Source of the DNA: Devosia litorisediminis
GTDB lineage: Bacteria; Pseudomonadota; Alphaproteobacteria; Rhizobiales; Devosiaceae
Length of the DNA: 64,000 bases
NCBI RefSeq assembly: GCF_018334155.1
Contig: NZ_JAGXTP010000004.1
Location: 91,222 to 155,221 of the forward strand
Reading direction: 5' to 3'
A program made the position numbers and the translations under genes. The notes under the pieces were generated by a model. The model made no database searches. It had not been told where the DNA came from and saw nothing but the letters and a program-made list of their open reading frames with translations. This document shows, one piece after another, positions 35,892 through 44,740 of this stretch. Numbering within the stretch: position 1 is the stretch's first letter; every line of letters begins with the position of its first letter.

Positions 35892-35933
35892 TTGACGTGC
35901 CGTAACGGTGTGTTAGATGTGTAGCACACTAGA
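35892..35933 (+). promoter_or_regulatory. Promoter with overlapping YtrA-type operator candidate
   Basis: A -35-like TTGACG at 35892-35897 precedes a -10-like TTAGAT at 35913. The latter overlaps TAGATGTGTAGCACACTAGA (35914-35933), an inverted repeat centred on GTGT-AGC-ACAC. The site is 12 bases upstream of the GntR gene, as expected for an autorepressor. The regulator assignment is inference from position. Confidence 0.55.
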
Positions 35934-35945
35934 TAGGCAAAACAC

Positions 35946-36320
35946 ATGGATGACTTTCACACCAGCCAGCCGATCTTCGTTCAGATCCGGCAGCGGCTCG
36001 CCGAGATGATCCTGCGCGGCAGCGTGGCCGAAGGCGAGGCTCTGCCCTCGGTTCGCCAGATTGCCGCTGATCTCTCGGTCAATCCGCTGACGGTCACCAA
36101 GGCCTTTGAGGCTTTGGTCGATATCGGTGTGGTCGAAAAACGCAGGGGACTGGGGATGTTCGTAAAAATGGGCGCACGCGCCGAACTGCTCACGCATGAG
36201 CGTGACAAGTTCCTCAAACAGGACTGGCCGCGCATCGCCGCCCAGATCAAGGCGCTTGATCTCGATCTCAAGCAATTGCTTTCACAATCCACCATCGACC
36301 AGGGGCAAAACCATGAATGA
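35946..36320 (+). CDS. GntR-family regulator, YtrA subfamily
   Basis: A 124-residue regulator: winged helix with QIRQRLAEMILRGSVAEGEALPSVRQ and IAADLSVNPLTVTKAFEALVDIGVVEKRRGLGMFV, then a short helical tail of about 50 residues. The small C-terminus is the hallmark of YtrA-type GntR proteins, which repress adjacent ABC transporter genes. Its stop overlaps the start of the ATP-binding protein by eight bases. It probably represses its own operon through the palindrome at 35914. Confidence 0.92.
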   Translation: MDDFHTSQPIFVQIRQRLAEMILRGSVAEGEALPSVRQIAADLSVNPLTVTKAFEALVDIGVVEKRRGLGMFVKMGARAELLTHERDKFLKQDWPRIAAQIKALDLDLKQLLSQSTIDQGQNHE

Positions 36321-37227
36321 GCTTTCCCTCGCGACACCGGCTGAGCCCGGTCAGTCCATCGTTTCTGCGCGGGGGCTGCGCAAGAGCTTTGGCAAAAAAG
36401 AAGTCCTGCACGGGCTGGACTTCGATATTCCGGCCGGGCGTATCTATGGCCTGATCGGCCATAACGGCGCCGGCAAGACCACCGCGCTCAACGCCATGCT
36501 GGGCCTGACCAATTGCGAAGGCACCATTCGGGTTCTGGGCGAAGACCCCTTTGCCCAGCGCGCCAAGCTGATGGAAAACGTCGCCTTCATTTCTGACGTC
36601 GCCAGCCTGCCGCGTTTCCTCAGGGTGCGTGAGCTGTTCGCACTACTCAACAATATTCACCCCAATTTCAGTCAGGAAAAGGCGCACAGCTTCCTTGAGG
36701 GCACCGATATTCGGCCTGAAATGAAGGTCAAGCACCTCTCCAAGGGCATGATGGCCCAGCTGCATCTTGCGGTGGTCATGGCGATCGACGCCAAGCTGCT
36801 GGTGCTCGATGAACCCACGCTGGGTCTGGATATCACCTATCGCAAGCGCTTCTATCGCCGCCTGCTCGAAGACTACATGACCGAAGAGCGCACCCTGCTC
36901 ATCACCACCCATCAGGTGGACGAGATTGAGTTCATGCTCTCCGACATCATGTTCATTCGCGATGGCGATCTGATCCTGCACATGCAGATGGAGACCGTGA
37001 ACGACAAATTCACCCAGCTGGTCATCACCGATCCAGCCCATCTGGAGGCCGCGCGGGCCCTCAAGCCTGTCTTTGAGGAAACCCGCTTCGGTCAGACCGT
37101 GCTGATCTTTGACGGCGTGGATCGCGCCCAGCTCGATCCACTCGGCGCCCTGTCCACACCAACCCTGTCCGATCTGTTCGTTGCCCTGATGCAGCGGCCA
37201 ACGGCGAACCCGGAGACCGCCCGATGA
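36313..37227 (+). CDS. ABC transporter ATP-binding protein (YtrB-like)
   Basis: A 304-residue ATPase of the drug/antibiotic-exporter class. Walker A is GLIGHNGAGKTTALN, the signature region is LSKGMMAQLHLAVVM, Walker B is LLVLDEPTLGLD and the switch His is LITTHQVDEIE. The signature motif is LSKGM instead of LSGG, as is usual in this YtrB-like group. It starts inside the GntR gene and ends overlapping the permease gene by four bases. The substrate is unknown; cell-wall-active compounds are typical inducers of such operons. Confidence 0.92.
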   Translation: MNELSLATPAEPGQSIVSARGLRKSFGKKEVLHGLDFDIPAGRIYGLIGHNGAGKTTALNAMLGLTNCEGTIRVLGEDPFAQRAKLMENVAFISDVASLPRFLRVRELFALLNNIHPNFSQEKAHSFLEGTDIRPEMKVKHLSKGMMAQLHLAVVMAIDAKLLVLDEPTLGLDITYRKRFYRRLLEDYMTEERTLLITTHQVDEIEFMLSDIMFIRDGDLILHMQMETVNDKFTQLVITDPAHLEAARALKPVFEETRFGQTVLIFDGVDRAQLDPLGALSTPTLSDLFVALMQRPTANPETAR

Positions 37228-38141
37228 AGGCCTTCACCGCACTCGTCCATCGCGAGTTCATCGAGCACCGGGGCGCCTTTTTGACCGGCCCGCTCATCAT
37301 GCTGGGCATTCTGTTCGGCATCACCATTCTGGCGTTTACCGTCGGTCGGGTTGATGTGCACATGTCAGGCGCTCTGCTCACTATCGTCCCGCTGATCATA
37401 TATGAGATCGGGTTTTTCGGGCTCGGCTTTGCCTGGTCGCTCTACCTGGGCGTGACGCTGTTCTTCTACTGCGCCGACGGCTTCTCCGCCGACAAGCGCA
37501 ACAATTCCATGCTGTTCTGGAAGTCCATGCCGGTAACCGATTTCAAGGTCCTGCTCAGCAAGATGACGGCGGCCCTGACCATTCTGCCCGGCATGGTGTT
37601 CGCCATCGCCCTGCTGAGCGGTGTGCTGCTGTTCGGTGTGGCTTTTGTCGTCATGTCCATCAATGGCACGGCCAGTGTCGGTGCGCTGGGGGCCATTGTC
37701 GGCATCTACGGCAATGTGGCGCTCACCCTGTTCACCGCGTTGATTGTTGCACTGCTTTGGTACCTGCCGATCATGGCGCTGGTCGGCGCCATTGCTGCCG
37801 CCATTGGTCGCTGGGCCATCCCCATCGCCCTGCTGTTGCCAACTCTGGTCTCGACCCTGGAATGGGTGACACTGGGCGGCCTGCACCCCTTCGCCACCAA
37901 TACCTGGGACTTTCTGCAGTACCGGTTGGCTCTGCCAACTACCGCCTATGCCGATAACTGGTTCGTCAATGTCGAACAGGCCGACAGCATCGGCTTCGAC
38001 ATTGCCCGTTTCGACGGCGTGGCCGCTGCCAGTGATCTGTTCGCCAATCTGGACTGGACCCAGATCGGCATCGGCATTGTCTTCGCCGTTGCGGTGATCT
38101 ACATCGCCAGCGAATACCGCCGCCGCGTCAACGACAACTAG
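37224..38141 (+). CDS. ABC transporter permease (YtrC-like)
   Basis: A 305-residue membrane protein with about six helices (ALVHREFIEHRGAFLTGPLIMLGILFGITILAF start, IGFFGLGFAWSLYLGVTLFFY, ILPGMVFAIALLSGVLLFGV, LTLFTALIVALLWYLPIMAL, and a final WTQIGIGIVFAVAVIYIAS). DKRNNSMLFWKSMPVTD is the cytoplasmic loop conserved in ABC-2-type permeases. It forms a GntR-ATPase-permease operon and is followed by a GC-rich hairpin. Confidence 0.88.
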   Translation: MKAFTALVHREFIEHRGAFLTGPLIMLGILFGITILAFTVGRVDVHMSGALLTIVPLIIYEIGFFGLGFAWSLYLGVTLFFYCADGFSADKRNNSMLFWKSMPVTDFKVLLSKMTAALTILPGMVFAIALLSGVLLFGVAFVVMSINGTASVGALGAIVGIYGNVALTLFTALIVALLWYLPIMALVGAIAAAIGRWAIPIALLLPTLVSTLEWVTLGGLHPFATNTWDFLQYRLALPTTAYADNWFVNVEQADSIGFDIARFDGVAAASDLFANLDWTQIGIGIVFAVAVIYIASEYRRRVNDN

Positions 38142-38164
38142 GCCGGCAATCTGCGCCGACCAAT

Positions 38165-38195
38165 AGCCGCCGCATCCCCATCGGGTGCGGCGGCT
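38165..38195 (+). terminator. Probable terminator after the GntR/ABC operon
   Basis: AGCCGCCGCA (38165-38174) pairs with TGCGGCGGCT (38186-38195), a ten-base perfect stem, followed by TTGCTTTG rather than a clean T-run. It lies 24 bases past the permease stop. Confidence 0.7.
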
Positions 38196-38288
38196 TTGCT
38201 TTGTGCAGGCGCTCCGGGCGGAACGTTACCGGCGCCCACCCGTTGACCCATATCCCGCTCTATGGGGCGTCAACCAAAGGAGCTCGCC

Positions 38289-38705
38289 ATGTCCGATATC
38301 ACTTCCATTCCGCAGCAGACCCTCGTCGTCGTCGCTGATGGTCATCAGGCGATCCTGTTGCGGACGCACGGCGTCAAGGATTCCCTCAGCCTGACCGAAG
38401 AGCGTCGCCTCACGCCAAAGAACCTTGCCGAAGAAGGTCCATCGGGCTCCCGGCCCGAGGAGCAGACACCACGTCAGACCGATGAGGCCACTTTCATCAA
38501 GCAATTGGCCGAAGCGCTGTTCGCCATGAAGCAGGCCAACAAGTTCGAGCACATGGTGCTCGCCGCTGATCCGCAAAGCCTTGGCCAGCTGCGCGACACC
38601 CTACACAAGACAGTGCAGGCCTCGATCGTGCTGACGCTGGACAAGGAACTGACCAACCACGCCGCCAATGACATTGCCGGCATCATCCGCACCGCAGCCG
38701 GCTAA
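38289..38705 (+). CDS. Host attachment family protein
   Basis: A 138-residue protein resembling the PF10116 'required for attachment to host cells' family: LVVVADGHQAILLRT at the start, FIKQLAEALFAMKQANKFEHMVLAADPQSLGQLRDTLHK in the middle and LDKELTNHAANDIAGII at the end. The fold is related to archaeal release-factor-like domains, suggesting RNA or ribosome contact rather than a surface role. AAAGGAG lies seven bases before the ATG. It has no adjacent partner except the MscS gene seven bases downstream. Confidence 0.82.
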   Translation: MSDITSIPQQTLVVVADGHQAILLRTHGVKDSLSLTEERRLTPKNLAEEGPSGSRPEEQTPRQTDEATFIKQLAEALFAMKQANKFEHMVLAADPQSLGQLRDTLHKTVQASIVLTLDKELTNHAANDIAGIIRTAAG

Positions 38706-38711
38706 AGCCCG

Positions 38712-40112
38712 GTGTCGGGGGCGTCTTTCAGGTTTGTTACGGGCCTGCGCGCGCTGGCCACAGTCATCGTGCTGTTGCTCGGCGTTGCTGGCAGCGCTGC
38801 GCAGATCGCTATACCGGCGGCCAGCCCGGTAGCCGGAGACGCCCCTGCGCGACAGGTGGCGGTGGTGCCTGCCGCTTCCGACAGCCAGATCGCCGCGCGC
38901 CTGCAGGATATTCTGCTGGCCACTGATTGGTTCGAGCGCCCCAGCGTCACCGTCACCGACGGCGTGGCCTTTATCGACGGCGCCGCCGATACCCAGGATC
39001 GTCGCAGCTGGGCGACCAATCTGGCTGAAAATACCGAAGGCGTTGTCGCGGTGGTCAATCGCATTGCCATCAATGCCGATGTCGGCTCGACCTTTGATCG
39101 CGCCGTGGCCGAGAGCGCCGGGCTGGTGCAGGAAGCGCTGCAGGCTTGGCCACTGGTGCTGCTGGCCATCGTCATCATCGCGATTTCCTGGCTGGTCTCG
39201 ATGCTGGTTGCCGCCCTGGCGCGCCGCCTGCTGACGCCCCGCATCGATTCACCGCTGCTGCTCAATGTGGTGGTGCGCACCATAGCCATCCCGGTCTTCC
39301 TGCTCGGCATCTATTTCGTGCTGCGCGTGGCCGGGCTGACCCAGTTGGCGCTGACCGTGCTGGGCGGCACCGGGCTGATCGGTATCATTATCGGTTTTGC
39401 CTTTCGCGACATTGCCGAGAACTTCCTCGCCAGCCTGTTGCTGAGCATGCGCAACCCTTTTGCGGGCGGCGACATGATCGAGGTCGCGGGCCATACCGGT
39501 ATCGTGCAGAACCTCAATACCCGCTCAACCGTCCTGCTCACGCTTGATGGCAATCACGTGCAGATCCCCAATGCCACTGTGTTCAAGAGCACCATCAAGA
39601 ATTACAGCTCCATCCCCAGCCGCCGCGCCGAGTTCATGGTCGGCATTGGCTACGACTCATCGGTGTCGCTGGCCCAGCGCCTGATTGGCGAAGTGCTGAC
39701 CACCCATCCGGCCGTACTGGACCGCCCCGAACCGCTGGTGCTGGTCGATGCGCTGGGCGATGCCACCATCAATCTGCGCATCTTTTACTGGTTCGACAGC
39801 GCCGCCTATTCTCCCGCCAAGATCAATTCGGCCCTGTTGCGCCAGACCAAGAATGCGCTGCTCAAGGGCGGTATCGAGCTGCCCGACCCCGCCCGCGAAG
39901 TGGTGTTCCCCAAGGGCGTGCCGATCATGCAGATGGACGCAGCATCTACTGCAACGGCGCCTCAATCAGCGCCGCAACCCGTGCCCCCGGCGCCTGAGGA
40001 AGAAGCCTGCGACGCCACCGCCGAAGAGGGTGATCTGTCCAGCGAATCCAGCGCTATCGATCAGAATGCCGGTCGGGTGCCTGAATCCGAGGTGAACCTG
40101 CTCAAGCCCTGA
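38712..40112 (+). CDS. BON-domain mechanosensitive channel (MscS family)
   Basis: A 466-residue protein starting at GTG 38712, with signal peptide (ALATVIVLLLGVAGSAAQ), a BON-type domain (about 50-115: IAARLQDILLATDWFERPSVTV, GVAFIDGAADTQDRR, GVVAVVNRI), three membrane helices and the MscS core (GFAFRDIAENFLASLLLSM pore helix, GDMIEVAGHTGIVQNLNTRSTVL). A Pro/Ala and acidic tail of about 60 residues ends it. It should act as an osmotic-shock valve; the periplasmic BON domain may sense lipid or envelope state. Confidence 0.88.
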   Translation: MSGASFRFVTGLRALATVIVLLLGVAGSAAQIAIPAASPVAGDAPARQVAVVPAASDSQIAARLQDILLATDWFERPSVTVTDGVAFIDGAADTQDRRSWATNLAENTEGVVAVVNRIAINADVGSTFDRAVAESAGLVQEALQAWPLVLLAIVIIAISWLVSMLVAALARRLLTPRIDSPLLLNVVVRTIAIPVFLLGIYFVLRVAGLTQLALTVLGGTGLIGIIIGFAFRDIAENFLASLLLSMRNPFAGGDMIEVAGHTGIVQNLNTRSTVLLTLDGNHVQIPNATVFKSTIKNYSSIPSRRAEFMVGIGYDSSVSLAQRLIGEVLTTHPAVLDRPEPLVLVDALGDATINLRIFYWFDSAAYSPAKINSALLRQTKNALLKGGIELPDPAREVVFPKGVPIMQMDAASTATAPQSAPQPVPPAPEEEACDATAEEGDLSSESSAIDQNAGRVPESEVNLLKP

Positions 40113-40135
40113 AGACAGACACCGCGCTTTGCTTC

Positions 40136-40152
40136 TTGCGAATGATTTGCAA
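40136..40152. promoter_or_regulatory. Mur-type (Fur-like) box upstream of sitABCD
   Basis: TTGCGAATGATTTGCAA is an 8-1-8 inverted repeat with one mismatch. It resembles the manganese-responsive Mur boxes of rhizobia. It overlaps a -35-like TTGCGA whose -10 would be TACATA at 40159, and lies 41 bases before sitA, positioned to repress when manganese is plentiful. Confidence 0.72.
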
Positions 40153-40192
40153 TTGCATTACATATGCGAGCCGACCCATTCCGGAGTAGTTG

Positions 40193-41077
40193 ATGCGCCG
40201 CCTCTTGCCCGCCCTGTTCCTCGCCTCGCTCCTGTCGATCCTGCCGGCAGCCGCCCAGGACCGGCTCAAGGTCGTGACCACCTTCACCATCATTGCCGAC
40301 ATGGCGCAGAACGTGGCCGGTGACGCCGCCGATGTGTTTTCGATCACCAAGCCGGGTGCCGAAATCCACCAGTATCAACCCACCCCGGGCGATCTGATTG
40401 GCGCCCAGGATGCCGATCTGTTGCTCTGGAACGGCCTCAATCTCGAACAATGGTTTGCCCAGTTCCTTTCCAATCTGGGCGATGTGCCTTCGGTCACGGT
40501 GTCGGACGGCGTTGAGCCCATGGGCATTGGCGAGGGCCCCTATGCCGGCAAGCCAAATCCGCACGCCTGGATGTCGCCCACCGACGCGCTGATCTATGTC
40601 GACAATATCCGCGCCGCCTTCGTGGCCGCAGACCCCGACAATGCCCAAACCTACAATGCCAATGCGGCGGCCTATGCCGCGCAGATCACCGCCACTGTTG
40701 CCCCCATTCGCGAGGCCATTGCGGCAATTCCCGACTCAAAGCGCTGGCTGGCCACCTCCGAAGGAGCGTTCAGCTATCTGGCGCGCGATTTCGGCCTTAC
40801 CGAACTTTTCCTGTGGCCCATCAATGCCGATCAGCAGGGCACCCCCCAGCAGGTGCGCCGCATGATCGACGCCATGCGCGAATACCAGATCCCGGCCATT
40901 TTCTCGGAATCGACGATTTCGCCCAAGCCAGCCCAGCAGGTGGCGCGTGAAACCGGGGCGGCCTATGGCGGCGTGCTCTATGTGGATTCGCTGTCCGAGC
41001 CCGATGGTCCGGTGCCCACCTATCTTGATCTGCTGGGCGTCACCACCGCCACCATTATTGAAGGCCTCAGCCAATGA
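40193..41077 (+). CDS. sitA: Manganese/iron ABC transporter substrate-binding protein
   Basis: A 294-residue cluster A-I (SitA/PsaA-like) periplasmic protein. Signal peptide is 1-20 ([18 protein letters not shown]). Metal ligands are visible as the His of [15 protein letters not shown], the His of [10 protein letters not shown], and Glu and Asp near [12 protein letters not shown] and [21 protein letters not shown]. There is no His-rich zinc-chaperone loop, so manganese or ferrous iron is preferred over zinc. GGAG precedes the ATG at 40193. It opens a four-gene operon with four-base overlaps. Confidence 0.93.
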   Translation: MRRLLPALFLASLLSILPAAAQDRLKVVTTFTIIADMAQNVAGDAADVFSITKPGAEIHQYQPTPGDLIGAQDADLLLWNGLNLEQWFAQFLSNLGDVPSVTVSDGVEPMGIGEGPYAGKPNPHAWMSPTDALIYVDNIRAAFVAADPDNAQTYNANAAAYAAQITATVAPIREAIAAIPDSKRWLATSEGAFSYLARDFGLTELFLWPINADQQGTPQQVRRMIDAMREYQIPAIFSESTISPKPAQQVARETGAAYGGVLYVDSLSEPDGPVPTYLDLLGVTTATIIEGLSQ

Positions 41078-41952
41078 CCGATGCTGCAGCGCCCGGCCTG
41101 CGTGTCACCGATATCACCGTAGCCTATCGCAATGGCACCACGGCGATGCGCCATGCCAGCTTCACGATTCCGCGCGGCTCGATCACCGCGCTGGTCGGGG
41201 TCAACGGGTCGGGCAAGTCCACCCTGTTCAAGGCCATTATGGGCTTTGTGCCGTTGGCCGCCGGCGCGGTCGATATTCTGGGTATTCCCGGCAAGCAGGC
41301 GCTCAAGCGCAATCTGGTTGCCTATGTCCCCCAATCCGAAGATGTTGACTGGAACTTCCCGGTTCTGGTCGAGGATGTGGTCATGATGGGCCGCTACGGC
41401 CATATGAACATGCTGCGTCGCCCCAGGCCGGTCGACCACGATATGGTCACCCAGGCGCTTGAGCGCGTGAACATGATCGAGTTCCGCCACCGCCAGATCG
41501 GCGAACTCTCCGGTGGCCAGAAAAAGCGCGTCTTTCTGGCGCGCGCACTGGCCCAGCAGAGCGAAGTGATCCTGCTCGACGAACCCTTTACCGGCGTGGA
41601 TGTGCAGACCGAAGACGCCATTGTCGCCCTGCTGCGCGACCTGCGCGATGAGGGCAAGGTCATGCTGGTTTCAACCCATAATCTGGGCTCTGTACCTGAG
41701 TTCTGCGACCGCACGGTGCTGGTCAAGGGCACCGTGCTGGCCTCTGGTCCGACCAGCGAAATCTTCACCCGCGAATGGCTTGAAGTCACCTTTGGGGGCG
41801 CACTGCGCCACTTCGTGCTGGCCGGTGCGGGCCTGCATGACGATGACGATCCGCGCCACCTCACAGTCATCACCGATGATGAGCGGCCACTGGTCATGTA
41901 TGGCGAAAAGGGCAAGATGACCCACCAGCAGTCGGGGCCGGTCGAAGAATGA
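41074..41952 (+). CDS. sitB: Manganese/iron ABC transporter ATP-binding protein
   Basis: A 292-residue ATPase: Walker [16 protein letters not shown]-loop [28 protein letters not shown] (family-specific), signature [15 protein letters not shown], Walker [13 protein letters not shown] and switch [10 protein letters not shown]-terminal 40-residue extension contains DDDDPRH, a possible metal-sensing patch. It overlaps sitA and sitC by four bases each. Confidence 0.93.
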   Translation: MTDAAAPGLRVTDITVAYRNGTTAMRHASFTIPRGSITALVGVNGSGKSTLFKAIMGFVPLAAGAVDILGIPGKQALKRNLVAYVPQSEDVDWNFPVLVEDVVMMGRYGHMNMLRRPRPVDHDMVTQALERVNMIEFRHRQIGELSGGQKKRVFLARALAQQSEVILLDEPFTGVDVQTEDAIVALLRDLRDEGKVMLVSTHNLGSVPEFCDRTVLVKGTVLASGPTSEIFTREWLEVTFGGALRHFVLAGAGLHDDDDPRHLTVITDDERPLVMYGEKGKMTHQQSGPVEE

Positions 41953-42815
41953 TCGAATACCTGCTGCTGCCCTTCAATTACGGCTACATGACCAACGCCA
42001 TGTGGGTCTCGGCACTGGTCGGTGGCGTCTGCGCCTTCCTGTCCGCCTATCTCATGCTCAAGGGCTGGTCGCTCATCGGCGACGCGCTCAGCCATTCCAT
42101 CGTGCCCGGCGTGGCCGGCGCGTACATGCTGGGTCTGCCCTTCTCGCTGGGCGCCTTTTTCTCGGGCGGGCTGGCAGCCGCGGCCATGCTGTTTCTCACC
42201 CAGCGCACCAAGCTCAAGGAAGATTCGGTCATCGGGCTGATCTTCACCGCCTTTTTCGGGCTCGGCCTGTTCATGATTTCCCTGTCGCCCACTTCGGTGA
42301 ACATCCAGACCATCGTCATGGGCAATATTCTGGCCGTCACACCCGAAGACACCATCCAGCTCGTGATCATCTCGGTGGTCACCCTTGTGGTGATGTTCTT
42401 CATCTGGAAGGATTTGATGGTCACCTTTTTCGATGAGAGCCATGCCCGCTCCATTGGCCTCAACCCGCCCCTGTTGCGTGGCATTTTCTTCACCCTGCTG
42501 GCGGCCTGTACCGTTGCGGCCATGCAGACCGTGGGCGCGTTTCTCGTCATTGCCATGGTGGTCACGCCCGGCGCCACGGCCTATCTGCTGACCGATCGCT
42601 TTCCGCGCCTGATCCTGATCGCCATTGCCGTGGGCACGCTGTCCTCCCTGTTTGGCGCCTATATCTCTTTCTTTCTTGATGGCGCCACCGGCGGCGTCAT
42701 TGTGGTCCTGCAGACCGCGGTGTTCCTCACCGCCTTTGTCTTTGCGCCCAAGCACGGCATGCTGGCCTCCAAGCGCCGCCGCGATGCCAATATTGCCGGC
42801 GAGGCCGGACAATGA
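41949..42815 (+). CDS. sitC: Manganese/iron ABC transporter permease
   Basis: A 288-residue ABC-3 family permease with about eight helices. It contains [30 protein letters not shown], the conserved coupling region, and [28 protein letters not shown]. It is paralogous to the next gene, with which it forms the membrane channel. The start overlaps sitB by four bases. Confidence 0.93.
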   Translation: MIEYLLLPFNYGYMTNAMWVSALVGGVCAFLSAYLMLKGWSLIGDALSHSIVPGVAGAYMLGLPFSLGAFFSGGLAAAAMLFLTQRTKLKEDSVIGLIFTAFFGLGLFMISLSPTSVNIQTIVMGNILAVTPEDTIQLVIISVVTLVVMFFIWKDLMVTFFDESHARSIGLNPPLLRGIFFTLLAACTVAAMQTVGAFLVIAMVVTPGATAYLLTDRFPRLILIAIAVGTLSSLFGAYISFFLDGATGGVIVVLQTAVFLTAFVFAPKHGMLASKRRRDANIAGEAGQ

Positions 42816-43648
42816 ACGAGTTCCTGATCTACGCGCTCTGGCCGTTCCAATTCCCCTTCATGACCAATGCCATGATCATTGCGATCATGGTCGCCATCCC
42901 CACCGCCCTGCTGTCGTGCTTTCTGGTGCTCAAGGGCTGGTCGCTGATGGGCGACGCCATTTCCCATGCCGTGCTGCCCGGCGTGGTGCTGGCCTATATG
43001 CTGGCTCTGCCACTGGGCATAGGCGCCTTTGCTGCCGGCATGGCCTGCGCGCTCTCGGTCGGCTTTCTCAAGGAGAACAGCCGCATCAAGGAAGACACCG
43101 TGATGGGCGTGGTGTTTTCGGGCCTGTTTGGCCTGGGTATCGTGCTCTACACGTCGATCCAGACCGATGTGCATCTCGACCACATCCTGTTTGGCGACAT
43201 TCTGGGCATTAGCGGCGATGATCTGCTCCAGACCGGGCTGATTGCCCTGGTGGTAACAGTGATCGTGCTGCTCAAATGGCGCGACCTGCTGCTGTTCATC
43301 TTTGATCCGCAACAGGCCGGCGCCATCGGTCTGCCGGTTCGGGTGCTGCATTATGGCCTGCTCACGCTGCTGTCGCTGACCATTGTGGCGGCCCTGACGG
43401 CGGTGGGCATCGTGCTGGTCATTGCCCTGCTGGTCGCCCCCGGCGCCATCGCCTATCTGGTTTCCAAGCGGTTTGCGCCCATGATGCTGATTGCCGTGAC
43501 CATCTCGGTTTGCACCTCGCTTCTGGGCATCTATCTCAGTTTTTTCATCGATTCTGCGCCCGCCCCAACCATCGTGCTGCTGATGAGCGCCACTTTCATC
43601 GTGATGTTCCTGATCACCACACGACGTGCCCAGTCAGTGACCGCCTGA
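42812..43648 (+). CDS. sitD: Manganese/iron ABC transporter permease
   Basis: A 278-residue ABC-3 permease paralogous to SitC, with LVLKGWSLMGDAISHAVLPGVVLAYMLALP and AVGIVLVIALLVAPGAIAYLVSKRF. The ATG overlaps the sitC stop by four bases. It is the last gene of the sit operon. No terminator with a T-run is evident in the following 66 bases. Confidence 0.93.
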   Translation: MNEFLIYALWPFQFPFMTNAMIIAIMVAIPTALLSCFLVLKGWSLMGDAISHAVLPGVVLAYMLALPLGIGAFAAGMACALSVGFLKENSRIKEDTVMGVVFSGLFGLGIVLYTSIQTDVHLDHILFGDILGISGDDLLQTGLIALVVTVIVLLKWRDLLLFIFDPQQAGAIGLPVRVLHYGLLTLLSLTIVAALTAVGIVLVIALLVAPGAIAYLVSKRFAPMMLIAVTISVCTSLLGIYLSFFIDSAPAPTIVLLMSATFIVMFLITTRRAQSVTA

Positions 43649-43714
43649 CACCGGTTCCGCTTATCCCCGCCTGCCAACCCTGCTCCTAGAATTGTCTCCC
43701 AAAGGAGATCGTTC

Positions 43715-44740
43715 ATGGATCAGAACCCGCGACTGTCATTGCCCTTCATCATGCCGGGGCAGGCGCAAAAGCATATCACCCACAACCAGGCGCTGCAGGC
43801 GCTCGATGCGCTGGTGCAGCTTGCCGTGCAGACCCGCACGCTGACCGAGCCACCCATCTTCCCGATTGAAGGCGAAACCTGTCTGGTGCCCGCTGGTGCC
43901 AGCGGCGTCTGGGCCGGTCACACCGACGAGATCGCCAGCTTCCAGGCCGGCGCCTGGCTGTTTCTTGATCCAGCCCCCGGCTGGCAGCTCTACTGCACCG
44001 CCGATCAGACCCAATTGGTGTTTGATGCCGGCGCCTGGGTGCCTCTGGCCTCGCTCGGCAGCGCCCTGCCACGGCTGGGGATCAATACCAGCGCCGATGC
44101 CACCAACCGGCTGGCGCTTGCCTCTGAGGCCAGCCTTTTTACCCATGCCGGCAATGGCCACCAGATCAAGCTCAACAAGGCCACGCCCGGCGATACCGCC
44201 AGCCTGCTGTTCCAGACCAACTGGTCCGGCCGCGCTGAAATGGGGCTGGCTGGGGATGACAATTGGCAGCTCAAGCTGAGCGCCGATGGCGCCAGCTGGA
44301 TCAGTGCGCTCAGCCTCGAGCCGGAAACCGGCATCACCCGGTTTGCCGGCTCGGTCCGGCCCGCAACCGACAATGCCATTACCCTGGGCGCATCGGGTGC
44401 GCGCTGGTCCGCCATCTGGTCGGCCACGGGCACCATCCAGACCTCCGATGCACGGCACAAGACCGACATCGCCCCTAGCGATCTTGGACTTGATTTCGTA
44501 CTGGCGCTCAGCCCGGTCAGATACCGCTATCGCGGCGGCGGGGAGGGTACGCATTACGGGCTCTTGGCCCAGGATGTGCAGCGTGTGCTGGACGGGCGCG
44601 ATTTTGCCGGCCATGTGCTGGCTGACCCGGCCGATCCGCATAGCGAACAGGCGCTGCGCTATGATGCCTTTATCGCCCCGCTGATCGCAGCCATCCAGCA
44701 ACTGGCGACGCGCGTTCAGGCGCTTGAGGCTACACCTTGA
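43715..44740 (+). CDS. DUF2793 / peptidase S74 tail-fibre-like protein
   Basis: A 341-residue protein. The N-terminal 110 residues match DUF2793 (LPFIMPGQAQKHITHNQALQALDALVQ, EGETCLVPAGASGVWAGHTDEIASFQAGAWLFLDPAPGW). The middle is beta-rich and the C-terminus is an S74 intramolecular chaperone domain with TSDARHKTDIAP, PVRYRYRGG, GLLAQDVQRVL and a terminal coiled-coil. Both parts occur in phage or gene-transfer-agent tail fibres. AAAGGAG precedes the ATG. No other phage gene is near. The stop overlaps the convergent TetR gene by 11 bases. Confidence 0.88.
   Translation: MDQNPRLSLPFIMPGQAQKHITHNQALQALDALVQLAVQTRTLTEPPIFPIEGETCLVPAGASGVWAGHTDEIASFQAGAWLFLDPAPGWQLYCTADQTQLVFDAGAWVPLASLGSALPRLGINTSADATNRLALASEASLFTHAGNGHQIKLNKATPGDTASLLFQTNWSGRAEMGLAGDDNWQLKLSADGASWISALSLEPETGITRFAGSVRPATDNAITLGASGARWSAIWSATGTIQTSDARHKTDIAPSDLGLDFVLALSPVRYRYRGGGEGTHYGLLAQDVQRVLDGRDFAGHVLADPADPHSEQALRYDAFIAPLIAAIQQLATRVQALEATP

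Noticed and set aside
41074..43648. Zinc (ZnuABC) identity for the metal importer
   Set aside because: The binding protein lacks a His-rich loop and the upstream box is Mur-like rather than Zur-like, so manganese/iron (Sit) fits better.
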